In this document: positions 17,484-26,113 of the stretch, piece by piece
Numbering within the stretch: position 1 is the stretch's first letter
Layout of the letters: each line of letters begins with the position of its first letter
Source of the DNA: Sphingomonas sp. ID1715
Lineage (GTDB): Bacteria > Pseudomonadota > Alphaproteobacteria > Sphingomonadales > Sphingomonadaceae
Assembly (NCBI RefSeq): GCF_013044515.1
Contig: NZ_JABEPR010000002.1
Span: 558,001 to 622,000, forward strand
Direction: 5' to 3'
DNA length: 64,000 nucleotides
Notes under the pieces: generated by a model
Database searches by the model: none
Told to the model about the DNA's origin: nothing
The model's input: only the letters and a program-made list of their open reading frames with translations
Translations under genes and position numbers: made by a program

Positions 17484-18069
17484 CCAGCGTGCCCTTGGTG
17501 GACGGCACGGCATCGGCCTTGCGCGGATCGATCTCGACCGCCTGGCGGAGCGCCCGGGCGAGCGCCTTGAACGCGCTTTCGACGAGGTGGTGATTGTTGC
17601 GGCCGTAGAGATTCTCGACGTGCAGCGTCAGTCCGGCGGTCTGGGCGAAGCTGTGGAACCAATGTTCCACCAGCTCCGTGTCCCACTCGCCGAGCTTCTC
17701 CTGCGTGAAGGCGATCTTCCAGACGAGGAATGGCCGCCCGGAAATGTCGAGGGCGCAACGGGTCAGCGCCTCATCCATCGGCGCATAGGCAGTTCCATAG
17801 CGCGTGATCCCCCGCCGATCGGCCAGTGCCTGCGAGATCGCCTCGCCGATCGCCAGTGCCGAGTCCTCGGTCGTGTGATGCTGGTCGATGTGCAGGTCGC
17901 CATCGACCGCCACGTCGAGGTCGATCAGCGAATGACGCGACAGCTGCTCCAGCATATGATCGAGAAAGCCGATGCCGGTGGCGACGCGATAAGTCCCGGT
18001 GCCGTCGAGGTTGACGGTCACAGCGATCTTCGTCTCGCTGGTGTTTCGGTTCACCGTAGCCGTGCGCAT
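17476..18069 (-). CDS. hisB: Imidazoleglycerol-phosphate dehydratase
   Basis: 197 aa, the monofunctional IGPD form without the phosphatase domain. Metal-binding motifs [33 protein letters not shown] and [17 protein letters not shown] are complete. Dehydrates IGP to imidazole-acetol phosphate. First gene of the hisBHAFE run; it diverges from sspB, with 77 bases between starts holding both promoters. No his leader peptide was seen. Confidence 0.98.
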   Translation of the reverse strand: MRTATVNRNTSETKIAVTVNLDGTGTYRVATGIGFLDHMLEQLSRHSLIDLDVAVDGDLHIDQHHTTEDSALAIGEAISQALADRRGITRYGTAYAPMDEALTRCALDISGRPFLVWKIAFTQEKLGEWDTELVEHWFHSFAQTAGLTLHVENLYGRNNHHLVESAFKALARALRQAVEIDPRKADAVPSTKGTLGG

Positions 18070-18146
18070 GGCGCGCCTATGCGAACATGTGTCCCGCTTT
18101 GCAACGTGGCTTGACCCGTTCGCCCGCCCGGCTACGAGTCGAGGAG

Positions 18147-18629
18147 ATGAGTGAGACTCCGCCCGACAGCCTGATTCCATACGACGAGATCGTGCAGGAA
18201 GCGTTGCGCGCCGTCGTCGGCCGCGTGCTGGGCGAGGTTCAGCAGACCGGCGGTCTGCCGGGCGAGCATCATTTCTACATCACGTTCAAGACCGGGCATC
18301 CCGGCGTCGAGCTGCCCAAGCACCTGACCGAGCGCTTCCCGGACGAAATGACGATCGTCCTCCAGAACAAGTTCTGGGACTTGAAGGTCGCCGACAAGCA
18401 TTTCGAGGTCGGGCTGTCGTTCAACCAGGTGCCCGCGAAGCTGTCGATCCCGTTCGCCGCGGTGACCGGCTTCGTCGATCCGGCGGTCAACTTTGCGCTG
18501 CAGTTCCAGGCGCAAGGTGACGACACCGGGCCCGAGCCGCATGAAGAGGCCGAGAATGACGGCCCCACCGTCACGCCGGCCGAGGATGGCTCGAACGTCG
18601 TGACGGTGGATTTCGGCCGGAAGAAATAG
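18147..18629 (+). CDS. sspB: SspB-family ClpXP adaptor
   Basis: 160 aa. Recognised by [19 protein letters not shown], the HHFYITFKT and PGVELP strand pair, [16 protein letters not shown] and [15 protein letters not shown]. The tail after an acidic linker ends [10 protein letters not shown], like the ClpX-binding tip of alphaproteobacterial SspB. The adaptor tethers ssrA-tagged and regulatory substrates to ClpXP. The GAGGAG sequence abuts the ATG directly, so the spacing is unusually short and a leaderless or slightly shifted start is possible. Confidence 0.9.
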   Translation: MSETPPDSLIPYDEIVQEALRAVVGRVLGEVQQTGGLPGEHHFYITFKTGHPGVELPKHLTERFPDEMTIVLQNKFWDLKVADKHFEVGLSFNQVPAKLSIPFAAVTGFVDPAVNFALQFQAQGDDTGPEPHEEAENDGPTVTPAEDGSNVVTVDFGRKK

Positions 18630-18632
18630 GCC

Positions 18633-19190
18633 TCACCGCGGCGGCGGGGGACCCTCGATCGTCGGACCCAGGTTGCGCATGACCTCGCGCGCATCGAAGT
18701 CGCGGGCGTCGCGCGGACGGCCCTTGAACATCACGATCTCGGCATAGGCTTCGAAACGGTCGATCGTCCGAACGTCGACCGAGTCGGCCCAGAACGGATC
18801 ATAGCCCCACGGATCCCAGCTGCGCCAACCGAAGCGGCCATAATAGCGCCAACTGGGCCCCCAATAGCCCCAGGGCCCGGCGCCGAACGGCCGCGGCGTG
18901 GTCTGCACCGATGTCCTGCGATCCGTCTCGCGATCGACCAGAGTGAAGCCGTCATAGCCCTGCTGCACCGTCAGTTCGGCGGCGCGGAACAACAGGTAGT
19001 TCTCGACCCGGTCGCGCGCGGTAAACTGATTGCCCGCAAAGGTGACGCGGAAGCGATTGGCTTCGATCCGTTGCTCGGAAAAGCCGCCGCGAACGCCCGT
19101 CGGGGCTCCGAGCGGCTGGTAGGGGGTGGGTGTGGCGCAGCCCGCCAGCAGTGCGGCCAGGCCGAGGGTGGCAAATGTCAGGCGTTTCAT
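18633..19190 (-). CDS. CC0125/CC1285-type lipoprotein
   Basis: 185 aa. Signal peptide II with lipobox LLAGC (Cys18). A conserved region resembling DUF4136 includes GGFSEQRIEANRFRVTFAGN, RDRVENYLLFRAAELTVQQGYDGF and a Trp/Tyr/Gly-rich middle. Expected to be lipid-anchored in the envelope; function unknown. It converges with sspB (three bases between stops) and diverges from the P450 gene. Confidence 0.85.
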   Translation of the reverse strand: MKRLTFATLGLAALLAGCATPTPYQPLGAPTGVRGGFSEQRIEANRFRVTFAGNQFTARDRVENYLLFRAAELTVQQGYDGFTLVDRETDRRTSVQTTPRPFGAGPWGYWGPSWRYYGRFGWRSWDPWGYDPFWADSVDVRTIDRFEAYAEIVMFKGRPRDARDFDAREVMRNLGPTIEGPPPPR

Positions 19191-19338
19191 CTCGTCACGA
19201 CCTTTCGTCTCTGTGCCGAGACAACACGGCGGGAGACTGCCCGTTCCCGCCAGATCAGTTGCAGGTGAAAACCCTCTTTAACTTGGATGTCAGTAATGGC
19301 ACTCTCCGCGCCAAAGAGAACCGAGTCAGGAGAAGGAT

Positions 19339-20571
19339 ATGGCCACTCTCGCGCAGCCGCAGCCGGAGGTGTTCGCAGACCCGCTGGATGTCAGCCGGGC
19401 CGAGATCTACCGCGAGCATAAGTGGCACGAGCCGTTCCGCCGGCTCCGCGCGGAATCGCCGGTCCATTATACCGAGCATTCTTCCTTCGGCCCGTATTGG
19501 TCGATCTCGACCTACAAGCCGATCGTCCATGTCGAATCGCTGCCGGAGCTGTTCTCGTCGGAGGCGGGCGGCATCACCCTCGCCGACCGGCTGGCCGACG
19601 ATTATGCGATGCCGATGTTCATCGCGCGCGACCGGCCGGTCCACACCGCCCAGCGTCGCACCGTCGCACCGGCCTTCACGCCGAGCGAGATCGTCCGCAT
19701 GTCGGGCGACGTTCGCCGCCGCACCGAGGAAATCCTGGACGCGCTGCCTTGGGACGAGACGTTCGACTGGGTGGATCGGGTCTCGATCGAGCTGACCACG
19801 CAGATGCTCGCCATCCTGTTCGACTTCCCATGGGAAGACCGGCGCAAGCTGACCTTCTGGTCGGATTGGGCGGGCGATATCGAGCTCGTCCACAACGAGG
19901 CGACCCGGCAGGAACGGCTCGGCCACATGTTCGAGTGCATGACCTATTTCAAGAAGCTTTGGGATTCGAAGATCGGCAAGGAGCCGACGCCCGACCTCAT
20001 CTCTATGATGATGCACTCGGAAGCGATGTCGCACATGCCCGACAATGAGTTCATCGGGAACCTGATCCTGCTGATCGTCGGCGGCAACGACACCACCCGC
20101 AACTCGATGACCGGCGCGGTCTACGGCCTCGATAAATTCCCTGACCAGCGCGAGAAGCTGGAACAGAACCCGGCGCTGATCCCCAACGCCGTGCAGGAAA
20201 TCATCCGCTGGCAGACCCCGCTCGCTCATATGCGCCGCACCGCGACGGAGGACACCGAGCTCGAGGGACAGAAGATCCGCGCCGGCGACAAGCTGGCGCT
20301 CTGGTACATCTCGGCCAATCGCGACGAGAGCGTCTTCCCCAATGCCGACAAATTGATCGTCGATCGCGAGAATGCGCGGCGGCATCTGGCCTTCGGCTAT
20401 GGCATTCATCGCTGTGTCGGCGCGCGGCTCGCCGAATTGCAAATTCAGGTGCTGCTTGAGGAAATGGCCAAGCGGCGGATGCGGGTGAATGTGATGGAAG
20501 AGCCGGTGCGGGTCAGCGCCTGCTTCGTGAACGGCTATCGCAAAATGCCTGTCCAGATCAGCAAATATTGA
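19339..20571 (+). CDS. Cytochrome P450, CYP153-like
   Basis: 410 aa soluble P450. I-helix GGNDTT (248-253), ExxR as E287-I-I-R290, heme loop FGYGIHRCVGARLAE with C359 as the iron ligand. The stretch ETFDWVDRVSIELTTQML and the N-terminal PVHYTEHSSFGPYW closely resemble CYP153 alkane/fatty-acid terminal hydroxylases. No ferredoxin or ferredoxin reductase gene is adjacent, so electron partners are elsewhere. Start ATG has CAGGAGAAGGAT in front. The substrate is inferred from family resemblance only. Confidence 0.9.
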   Translation: MATLAQPQPEVFADPLDVSRAEIYREHKWHEPFRRLRAESPVHYTEHSSFGPYWSISTYKPIVHVESLPELFSSEAGGITLADRLADDYAMPMFIARDRPVHTAQRRTVAPAFTPSEIVRMSGDVRRRTEEILDALPWDETFDWVDRVSIELTTQMLAILFDFPWEDRRKLTFWSDWAGDIELVHNEATRQERLGHMFECMTYFKKLWDSKIGKEPTPDLISMMMHSEAMSHMPDNEFIGNLILLIVGGNDTTRNSMTGAVYGLDKFPDQREKLEQNPALIPNAVQEIIRWQTPLAHMRRTATEDTELEGQKIRAGDKLALWYISANRDESVFPNADKLIVDRENARRHLAFGYGIHRCVGARLAELQIQVLLEEMAKRRMRVNVMEEPVRVSACFVNGYRKMPVQISKY

Positions 20572-20627
20572 AGCCGAAATGGCCGCGCCCACGTATCTGC
20601 CGACAGACAGATAAAGCGGGAAACCAG

Positions 20628-21116
20628 ATGATCGACCGTCGCTTGCTTCTTTTCTCCAGCGCCGCCGCGGCAGGCCTGGCCTGGCTCGGCCAGGGCGCCA
20701 AGGCCGCTGCGCCCGCCGCCGATCCGCGCTTTCGGCTGAGCGCGGCGGAATGGCGCAAGCGGCTCAGGCCCGACGTGTATGCCGTGTTGCGCGAAGAGGA
20801 TACCGAGCGGCCGGGCACCAGCCCGTTGCTGAAGGAGCATCGCGCCGGCACCTTCGTCTGCGCCGGCTGCGCCCAGCCGGTCTTTTCATCCAAAACCAAG
20901 TTCGACAGCGGCACCGGCTGGCCGAGCTTCTGGGCGGCGATCCCGGGCGGCACCGCCACCTCAACCGATCGCAAGCTCGGCTTCGAGCGGGTCGAGGAAC
21001 ATTGCCGCCGCTGCGGCGGGCATCTGGGCCACGTCTTCGACGATGGGCCCAGACCGACCGGCAAGCGACACTGCATCAACGGCCTGGCGCTGCGCTTCGT
21101 GCCGGGGCGGGCCTAA
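20628..21116 (+). CDS. msrB: Exported peptide-methionine (R)-S-oxide reductase
   Basis: 162 aa. An N-terminal signal with a twin-arginine-like start (MIDRRLLLF) and a hydrophobic core to about residue 25 precede a complete MsrB domain: CAGC and CRRC for structural zinc, GTGWPSFW, and the catalytic cysteine in RHCINGLALRF. It would repair methionine-R-sulfoxide in periplasmic proteins. Lies 56 bases after the P450 gene. Stop overlaps the end of the converging kinase gene by four bases. Confidence 0.92.
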   Translation: MIDRRLLLFSSAAAAGLAWLGQGAKAAAPAADPRFRLSAAEWRKRLRPDVYAVLREEDTERPGTSPLLKEHRAGTFVCAGCAQPVFSSKTKFDSGTGWPSFWAAIPGGTATSTDRKLGFERVEEHCRRCGGHLGHVFDDGPRPTGKRHCINGLALRFVPGRA

Positions 21117-23473
21117 AACTCGCCCTCCAGACCCGGCCGCGGCGGGTTGCAGCCCTTGGCGAGAAAGCGCTGCATCTCGGGCATGGAGTTGGTGCGGTCA
21201 CGCTCAAGCAATTCGCCGCGCCGTTCGGCGTCCTCGAAGATGTCGAGCGCTTCGCGCCAGCGAGCGCAGGCCTTTGCATAGGCCTTGGCATTGTAGAAAT
21301 TGCCGCCACTCGTCCTGAGCGCCTGCGCCAAGCTGCGTCGCGCGCCGGCGGGGTCACCGGCCAGTGAGACCAGCCGACGATGGGCGGCGATCACTTCATC
21401 GCCGATCCGCTCGCTGTCCGCGTGGCGCCCGACGTCGCCGAATACCTGCGCCTGGACCTCGCCGACTAGAGCGAACAGTCGAAGCGCGCCGGCATCGCTG
21501 GGATCGCGATCCCGCAACCCGCGCGCCCGCTGCAGCGCCTCCCCGATCGACTCGGCCGCCAGGGCGTCTCGATAGTTGGTCCGATGAACCACTGCGCGAT
21601 ACCAGAGCGCCTGGATCAGCCGGCGCTGCGCCAGCGGATCGTCACCCCCCTTGGCCAAAATCGCGCGGTTCGCCTCGACCGCGCGGTCGAGCGTGTGCTG
21701 CGCCGCGTCCTTGTCCTTCAGCTTGTGATAGCTCTCGCCAAGCAGCCGCAGGTTGGCCGCCCGGACCTGCATCAGCGGCGGCGCGTCGCGCCACGCTTGC
21801 GGCAGCGACGCGATGAAGCCTTCCGCCTTCAGATGCTCAGGTTTCGCGGCGGCATAGTCGTTTGCCCAGCCCAGCGCCTCGCCGCGCGCCTGGAGCGCCG
21901 CCGCATAGTCCCGCGCGCCGGCTGCACTGGCTCGCGCATCCGGGCGCAACAAGGCCTCGGCTTCCCTGGCTTGGGTAAGCGCAAGCGCCGGCCTGTTGTT
22001 TGCGGTCATGTTGATCGCGGCCTGCTCCAGCCGCAGCTGCGCGAAGGCGCGGCGCGCGGCGCCGCTGTCCGGGCGCTCGGCGCGCGTTTGGGTGAGGAGC
22101 GCTTCGGCCCGCGTAAGCAGCCGGTTGCCGTCGGTCAGCTTGCCCAGCTGCGCGCCGTCGCCACCGCCGATCACTTGCGCCAGCCGGGTGTAGCCGCGAC
22201 CGACCTCCAGCCGTACGTCGAACGGAGCGGACGCGTCGGCGGCGAGCGCGTCGAGGTAGCGAAGCCCGGTCTCAGCCAGCAGCACCTGAGCGCGCGTGCC
22301 ACCCGACGCCTTGCGCACTTCGTCAAAGGCGGGGAACAGCAGCGTGTTTGCGATTGCCCTGGTCTGGCCGAACCGTCGCTCCGTCTCCTGGCGCGCCAGC
22401 TGGGCGCGGCGATTGGCGATCGTCGTTACCAGCAGTGCCCCGATCAGCAGCAGGAGCGCGAAGGAGGCGGCGGCGACCGGCAGCCGGTGCCGCCGGACGA
22501 AGCGACGCGTCCGGTAGATAGCGCCGCCGCCGCGCGCTTCGACCGGGCGACCGTCAAGATAACGATCGAGATCGTCGATCAGTCCTTCGACCGTGGCATA
22601 GCGCCTACCCGGATCAGTCGCGCTGGCCCTGGCGACGATTGCGACGAGGTCGGCGTCACGCTCGTTGCCAATGAGCAGATCGAGAAGACGTCCGAGCGCG
22701 AAGATGTCGGTCAACGTCGTCGCCGGCGCGCCAGCCAGCCGCTCGGGCGGCGCGAAGCCCGGCGTGGCGGTCTGCGCCGGCGCGTCGCCGCCCTGCTCAT
22801 CCGCCGGTCGCGCGATGCCGAAGTCGATCAGCTTCGGCTCACCGCCCTTGTCGACCAGGATATTGGCGGGGGTCAGGTCGCGGTGGATGATCAGGTTACG
22901 ATGGGCATAGGCGACCGCGGTGCACACCTTGCGGAACAGGTCGAGGCGCTGGCCTGTTGCCGGACGTTCCTGATCGAGCCACGCACCGAGCGGTTGCCCG
23001 TCGACACATTCCATGACGAGATAGGGTTGTCCCGTCCCGGTCTCGCCGCCGTCGTACAGCCGCGCGATATGCGGATGCGCCAAGCGGGCCAGCGTCTGGC
23101 GCTCGCGGCGAAAGCGCTCGACCAATTCCTCGGAAAGCGCGCCTGGCCGGATCAGCTTGACCGCGGCGACATGCTCGAAGTCGCCAGCCGCCCGCTCGCC
23201 GCGATAGACGGCGCCCATGCCGCCTTGGCCGATCAGCCCGGTGATTCGATAGGCGCCGATCCGATCCGGCAGTTCTTCGTCGACGGCGAGCAGGGGCGCC
23301 GTCCCCGTGCGGATCGAAGGTGCCTCCTCCATCCGAAGCATTGCGGCTACCCGTCGCTGCAAAGCCGCATCCTCGCCGCATCGATCGGCCAACCAGCGCT
23401 CACGCTGGCTCGCCGGCTGTTCGAGCGCTTCGTCGAGCATCGTCAGTGCGCGCGCTTCCAACTCCATGTCCAT
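21113..23473 (-). CDS. Membrane Ser/Thr protein kinase with helical repeat C-domain
   Basis: 786 aa. An N-terminal helical region (1-55) precedes a Hanks-type kinase domain (about 72-310): GQGGMGAVYRGE loop, K106, HRDLTPAN with D199 and N204, DFG 217-219. A transmembrane helix lies at about 333-356, and an external TPR/helical-repeat-like domain (400-786) follows, including Ala/Leu-rich repeats. This layout matches kinases co-occurring with ECF sigma factors, and the ECF gene is immediately upstream on the same strand (24 bases). Probably senses an envelope signal. The HRDLTPAN motif has Thr where many kinases have Lys, possibly lowering activity. Confidence 0.9.
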   Translation of the reverse strand: MDMELEARALTMLDEALEQPASQRERWLADRCGEDAALQRRVAAMLRMEEAPSIRTGTAPLLAVDEELPDRIGAYRITGLIGQGGMGAVYRGERAAGDFEHVAAVKLIRPGALSEELVERFRRERQTLARLAHPHIARLYDGGETGTGQPYLVMECVDGQPLGAWLDQERPATGQRLDLFRKVCTAVAYAHRNLIIHRDLTPANILVDKGGEPKLIDFGIARPADEQGGDAPAQTATPGFAPPERLAGAPATTLTDIFALGRLLDLLIGNERDADLVAIVARASATDPGRRYATVEGLIDDLDRYLDGRPVEARGGGAIYRTRRFVRRHRLPVAAASFALLLLIGALLVTTIANRRAQLARQETERRFGQTRAIANTLLFPAFDEVRKASGGTRAQVLLAETGLRYLDALAADASAPFDVRLEVGRGYTRLAQVIGGGDGAQLGKLTDGNRLLTRAEALLTQTRAERPDSGAARRAFAQLRLEQAAINMTANNRPALALTQAREAEALLRPDARASAAGARDYAAALQARGEALGWANDYAAAKPEHLKAEGFIASLPQAWRDAPPLMQVRAANLRLLGESYHKLKDKDAAQHTLDRAVEANRAILAKGGDDPLAQRRLIQALWYRAVVHRTNYRDALAAESIGEALQRARGLRDRDPSDAGALRLFALVGEVQAQVFGDVGRHADSERIGDEVIAAHRRLVSLAGDPAGARRSLAQALRTSGGNFYNAKAYAKACARWREALDIFEDAERRGELLERDRTNSMPEMQRFLAKGCNPPRPGLEGEF

Positions 23474-23497
23474 GCCCGTCCCCCCTCAGGCATTTGC

Positions 23498-24058
23498 TCA
23501 ACCCTGCTGCGACAATGCCTCCAGCAGCCATAATCGTGCCGCCGTCCAGCGCCGCTTGACCGTCGATTCCGACAGGTTCAGCACGGCGGCGATGTCGGCA
23601 ATGTCCATGCCGGCGAAGTAGCGCATCTCGACGATGTCCGCCCGCTCCGGATCGATGGTCGCTAGCCGGTCGAGCGCGGCGTTTAGTTCCTCCAGCTCGA
23701 CATTCGGCTCTTCGGAAAGCCGAGTGGACAGCTCGACCTTCTGGTGCTCACGCTTGAGGCGCCGCCGATTGCGGACATGGTCGAGCAGGGCGCGGCGCAT
23801 CATCCGCGCGGACAGTGCCATAAAATGCGCCCGATCATTCCAGGCGATCTGCTTCAGACCGATCAGGCGAGCGGCCGCTTCGTGGATCAGGTCGCCCGTG
23901 GACATCGACAGCCCCGGCTCCCGACGCACCATCGCCGCGGCGGCGCGCTTCAACTCGGGATAGAAAAGCACGAAAAGCCGGTCACGCGCGGCGAGATCGC
24001 CCGCACGCCAGGAGGCGAGCAAAAGGCCCGCGTCGTCCGAGGTCTCCGCCGCCAGCAC
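23498..24058 (-). CDS. ECF-type RNA polymerase sigma factor
   Basis: About 187 aa from GTG at 24058. Region 2 contains LFVLFYPELKRAAAAMVRRE and DLIHEAAARLIGL, with a basic RRALLDHVRNRRR segment. Region 4 ends DIVEMRYFAGMDIADIAAVLNLSESTVKRRW. This is the Sigma70_ECF (PF07638) type often paired with Ser/Thr kinases. The frame is open to 24352 but the extra N-terminus overlaps the divergent gene and has no homology; the true start is uncertain because no good ribosome site is visible. No anti-sigma gene is adjacent, so the kinase is the likely controller. Confidence 0.85.
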   Translation of the reverse strand: MLAAETSDDAGLLLASWRAGDLAARDRLFVLFYPELKRAAAAMVRREPGLSMSTGDLIHEAAARLIGLKQIAWNDRAHFMALSARMMRRALLDHVRNRRRLKREHQKVELSTRLSEEPNVELEELNAALDRLATIDPERADIVEMRYFAGMDIADIAAVLNLSESTVKRRWTAARLWLLEALSQQG

Positions 24059-24215
24059 GCACCATGTGTGCGCAACTTGTGGCGAGGGCGCAACCGTCCG
24101 CCCGTGCCACAACGGGACATGCGGATTATTTCCGCGCTCCGGTGAACCGTGATCCGTTGCTTTGTCGCCTTTACTTTCAGCGGCTCGTGAAAGCCGCGCA
24201 ACAGGGGTGATATTC

Positions 24216-24989
24216 ATGCAAAGGCTTGTTTTCGGCGCACTGGTCGCCTTCAGCGCCAACGGAATGGCAGTGGCAGCGCCCACCAATCTGTCGACCTGGA
24301 CCGCCGAAGGTCCCGGCAACTGGGTACGGGCGGCCGACAACAATTCGGTCACGCAGACGCTGAACGGAAATCCTACGGTCTTCTACAGCGACTTCGCCGC
24401 TCAGGGCACGCGCCTGTCGGGAACGGTGAAGGTTAACTCATCTTCGGACGATGATTTCTTCGGCTTCGTGCTCGGCTTCAAACCGGGCGAACTGAGCGCG
24501 GCGACGAGCGATTTCCTGCTCGTCGACTGGAAGCAGATCGATCAGGGCTCGTTCGGGGGGACCGCGAAGAAGGGCCTGGCGCTCTCGCGAGTCACTTCGG
24601 GCCTTGCGAACAGTTCCGGCGCCTGGTGGCACAACCCCGCCGATGGCGTCACCGAGCTGGCGCGCGGCGCGACGCTCGGTTCCACCGCCTGGGTGGATTT
24701 CCAGACCTACACCTTCGACATCCAGTTCACCGCCAGCAACGTGAAGGTTTTCGTCGACAACGTGCTTCAGTTCGATGTCAACGGCACCTTCTCCGACGGC
24801 CGATTCGGCTTTTACAATTACAGCCAGGCCCAGGTGATCTACGCGGGTATCTCCGACGAGCCGCTTCCACCACCGCCTCCGCCACCGCCGGCGGTTCCGG
24901 AGCCGGCCAGCTGGACGCTGATGATCGCCGGCTTCGCGCTGGCCGGGGCGACGGCGCGCCGGCGGAGCAGACGGATAGTGCTCGCCTGA
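24216..24989 (+). CDS. PEPxxWA-CTERM protein with TSP C-terminal-like domain
   Basis: 257 aa; ATG has ACAGGGGTGAT upstream. Signal peptide (MQRLVFGALVAFSANGMAVAA), then a beta-rich domain with FFGFVLGFKP and FLLVDWKQID resembling the thrombospondin C-terminal/L-lectin jelly roll. A proline run leads to VPEPASWTLMIAGFALAGATARRRSRR, a canonical PEPxxWA-CTERM sorting tail. The protein is expected to be processed by an exosortase and exported or surface attached. It diverges from the ECF sigma/kinase pair and could be their target; no exosortase gene is in the window. Confidence 0.85.
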   Translation: MQRLVFGALVAFSANGMAVAAPTNLSTWTAEGPGNWVRAADNNSVTQTLNGNPTVFYSDFAAQGTRLSGTVKVNSSSDDDFFGFVLGFKPGELSAATSDFLLVDWKQIDQGSFGGTAKKGLALSRVTSGLANSSGAWWHNPADGVTELARGATLGSTAWVDFQTYTFDIQFTASNVKVFVDNVLQFDVNGTFSDGRFGFYNYSQAQVIYAGISDEPLPPPPPPPPAVPEPASWTLMIAGFALAGATARRRSRRIVLA

Positions 24990-25008
24990 CGGTGGCGAGG
25001 CGGCTGCT

Positions 25009-26052
25009 CTACCACGCGGCCACTTCGTCGCCCTGATCTGAGCTTCTTAGGCGCCGGCGCGTGAAGGCACGGGCCGGCGCCTCAATCATGCGATAGACAA
25101 TCGCCGCTGCCGCGACGACCAGCGCCAGCATCGTGAGCGTGATCGCGTCGGCGGTCCAGCCTTGGGCGGTCAGCTCGTCCGGCGTCCCGGTTCGCGCAAG
25201 ACCGAGTTTTGCGAGCACTTCCATCAGGCGCGCCTGCACGAATGGGTGCACCATATAGATGCCGTAGGAGAGCATGCCCAGCAGGGGCAAGGGACGCATC
25301 TTCAGAACACGGCTGACCATCCCTGCATCCTCGGCGAACACATAAACGACGCCGGCGAACAGGATGGGCGCGACGAGCGTGCGCGCACCGCCCCAGACCA
25401 GCGCCGTGAAGCCGATAATCGCGGCAACGTAGAGCAACTCGGCAACGGTCGCCAGCCACACGGGCGGACGCCACGCCGGTTCCGACCGCAGGCGCCAGAC
25501 CAGCACGCCCAGCGCAAAGCCGTAGATGCAGCGCACCACGCCGAGATCGAAGCTCGCCTCATATAGGTCCGGGTGGATGGCGAGCATGGCGAGGCCCGCG
25601 CCCAGCCCCAGCAGCGCGAATGGCCAGACGCGCCGGGTCAGCGCCAGCGCGGCGAAGGCAACATAGGCCCAGAACTCGGCCGCGATGCTCCAGCTCGGGC
25701 CGTTCCAAACCAGCCGGTCGGTGAGGCCGCTGGCGTGGAGCATCAGCAAGGAGGCGGCAAGGTCGCCGAGCGAGCGGCCGGAGGAAAAAGCATCTCGCGC
25801 GCCGCCGAAAATAGCCAATCCAAGCTCCGCCGCCAGCATCAGCAGCAGCACCGCGACGTGCAGCGGATAGATGCGGCCCAGTCTCAGGCCGAGAAAGCGC
25901 CAGGGCGACAGGCCGCGCCCGACGCGCTCCCAATAGGCGTGCGCAATCACGAAGCCGCTCAGCACGAAGAAGAAGTCGACGAACATCCAGCCGCGGCGGA
26001 TCGGCGCGAGGTTGGTCAGCACCCCCTCGGTGCGGAAATGAAACAGCGCCAC
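25009..26052 (-). CDS. Acyltransferase 3 family membrane protein
   Basis: 347 aa from GTG 26052, with about ten transmembrane helices. Family features include FFFVLSGFVIAHAYW, the active-site-type Arg/His region, WSIAAEFWAY and LSYGIYMVHPF. Such proteins O-acylate surface sugars or lipids. The conserved family N-terminus (FAALDALRGLCAVAVALFHF) continues upstream in frame to at least 26112. No ATG/GTG/TTG exists there, so the real start may be the CTG at 26112, just after the gatA stop. As given, the first helix is clipped. Confidence 0.85.
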   Translation of the reverse strand: MALFHFRTEGVLTNLAPIRRGWMFVDFFFVLSGFVIAHAYWERVGRGLSPWRFLGLRLGRIYPLHVAVLLLMLAAELGLAIFGGARDAFSSGRSLGDLAASLLMLHASGLTDRLVWNGPSWSIAAEFWAYVAFAALALTRRVWPFALLGLGAGLAMLAIHPDLYEASFDLGVVRCIYGFALGVLVWRLRSEPAWRPPVWLATVAELLYVAAIIGFTALVWGGARTLVAPILFAGVVYVFAEDAGMVSRVLKMRPLPLLGMLSYGIYMVHPFVQARLMEVLAKLGLARTGTPDELTAQGWTADAITLTMLALVVAAAAIVYRMIEAPARAFTRRRLRSSDQGDEVAAW

Positions 26053-26113
26053 CGCAACCGCGCACAGCCCGCGCAGGGCATCGAGCGCGGCGAAGCGGTG
26101 GGTCTGCGTCAGC

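Noticed and set aside
21584-23533. 649-codon plus-strand frame opposite the kinase gene.
   Set aside because: High GC content makes long antisense frames common; the translation lacks domain motifs and the minus strand has complete kinase motifs.
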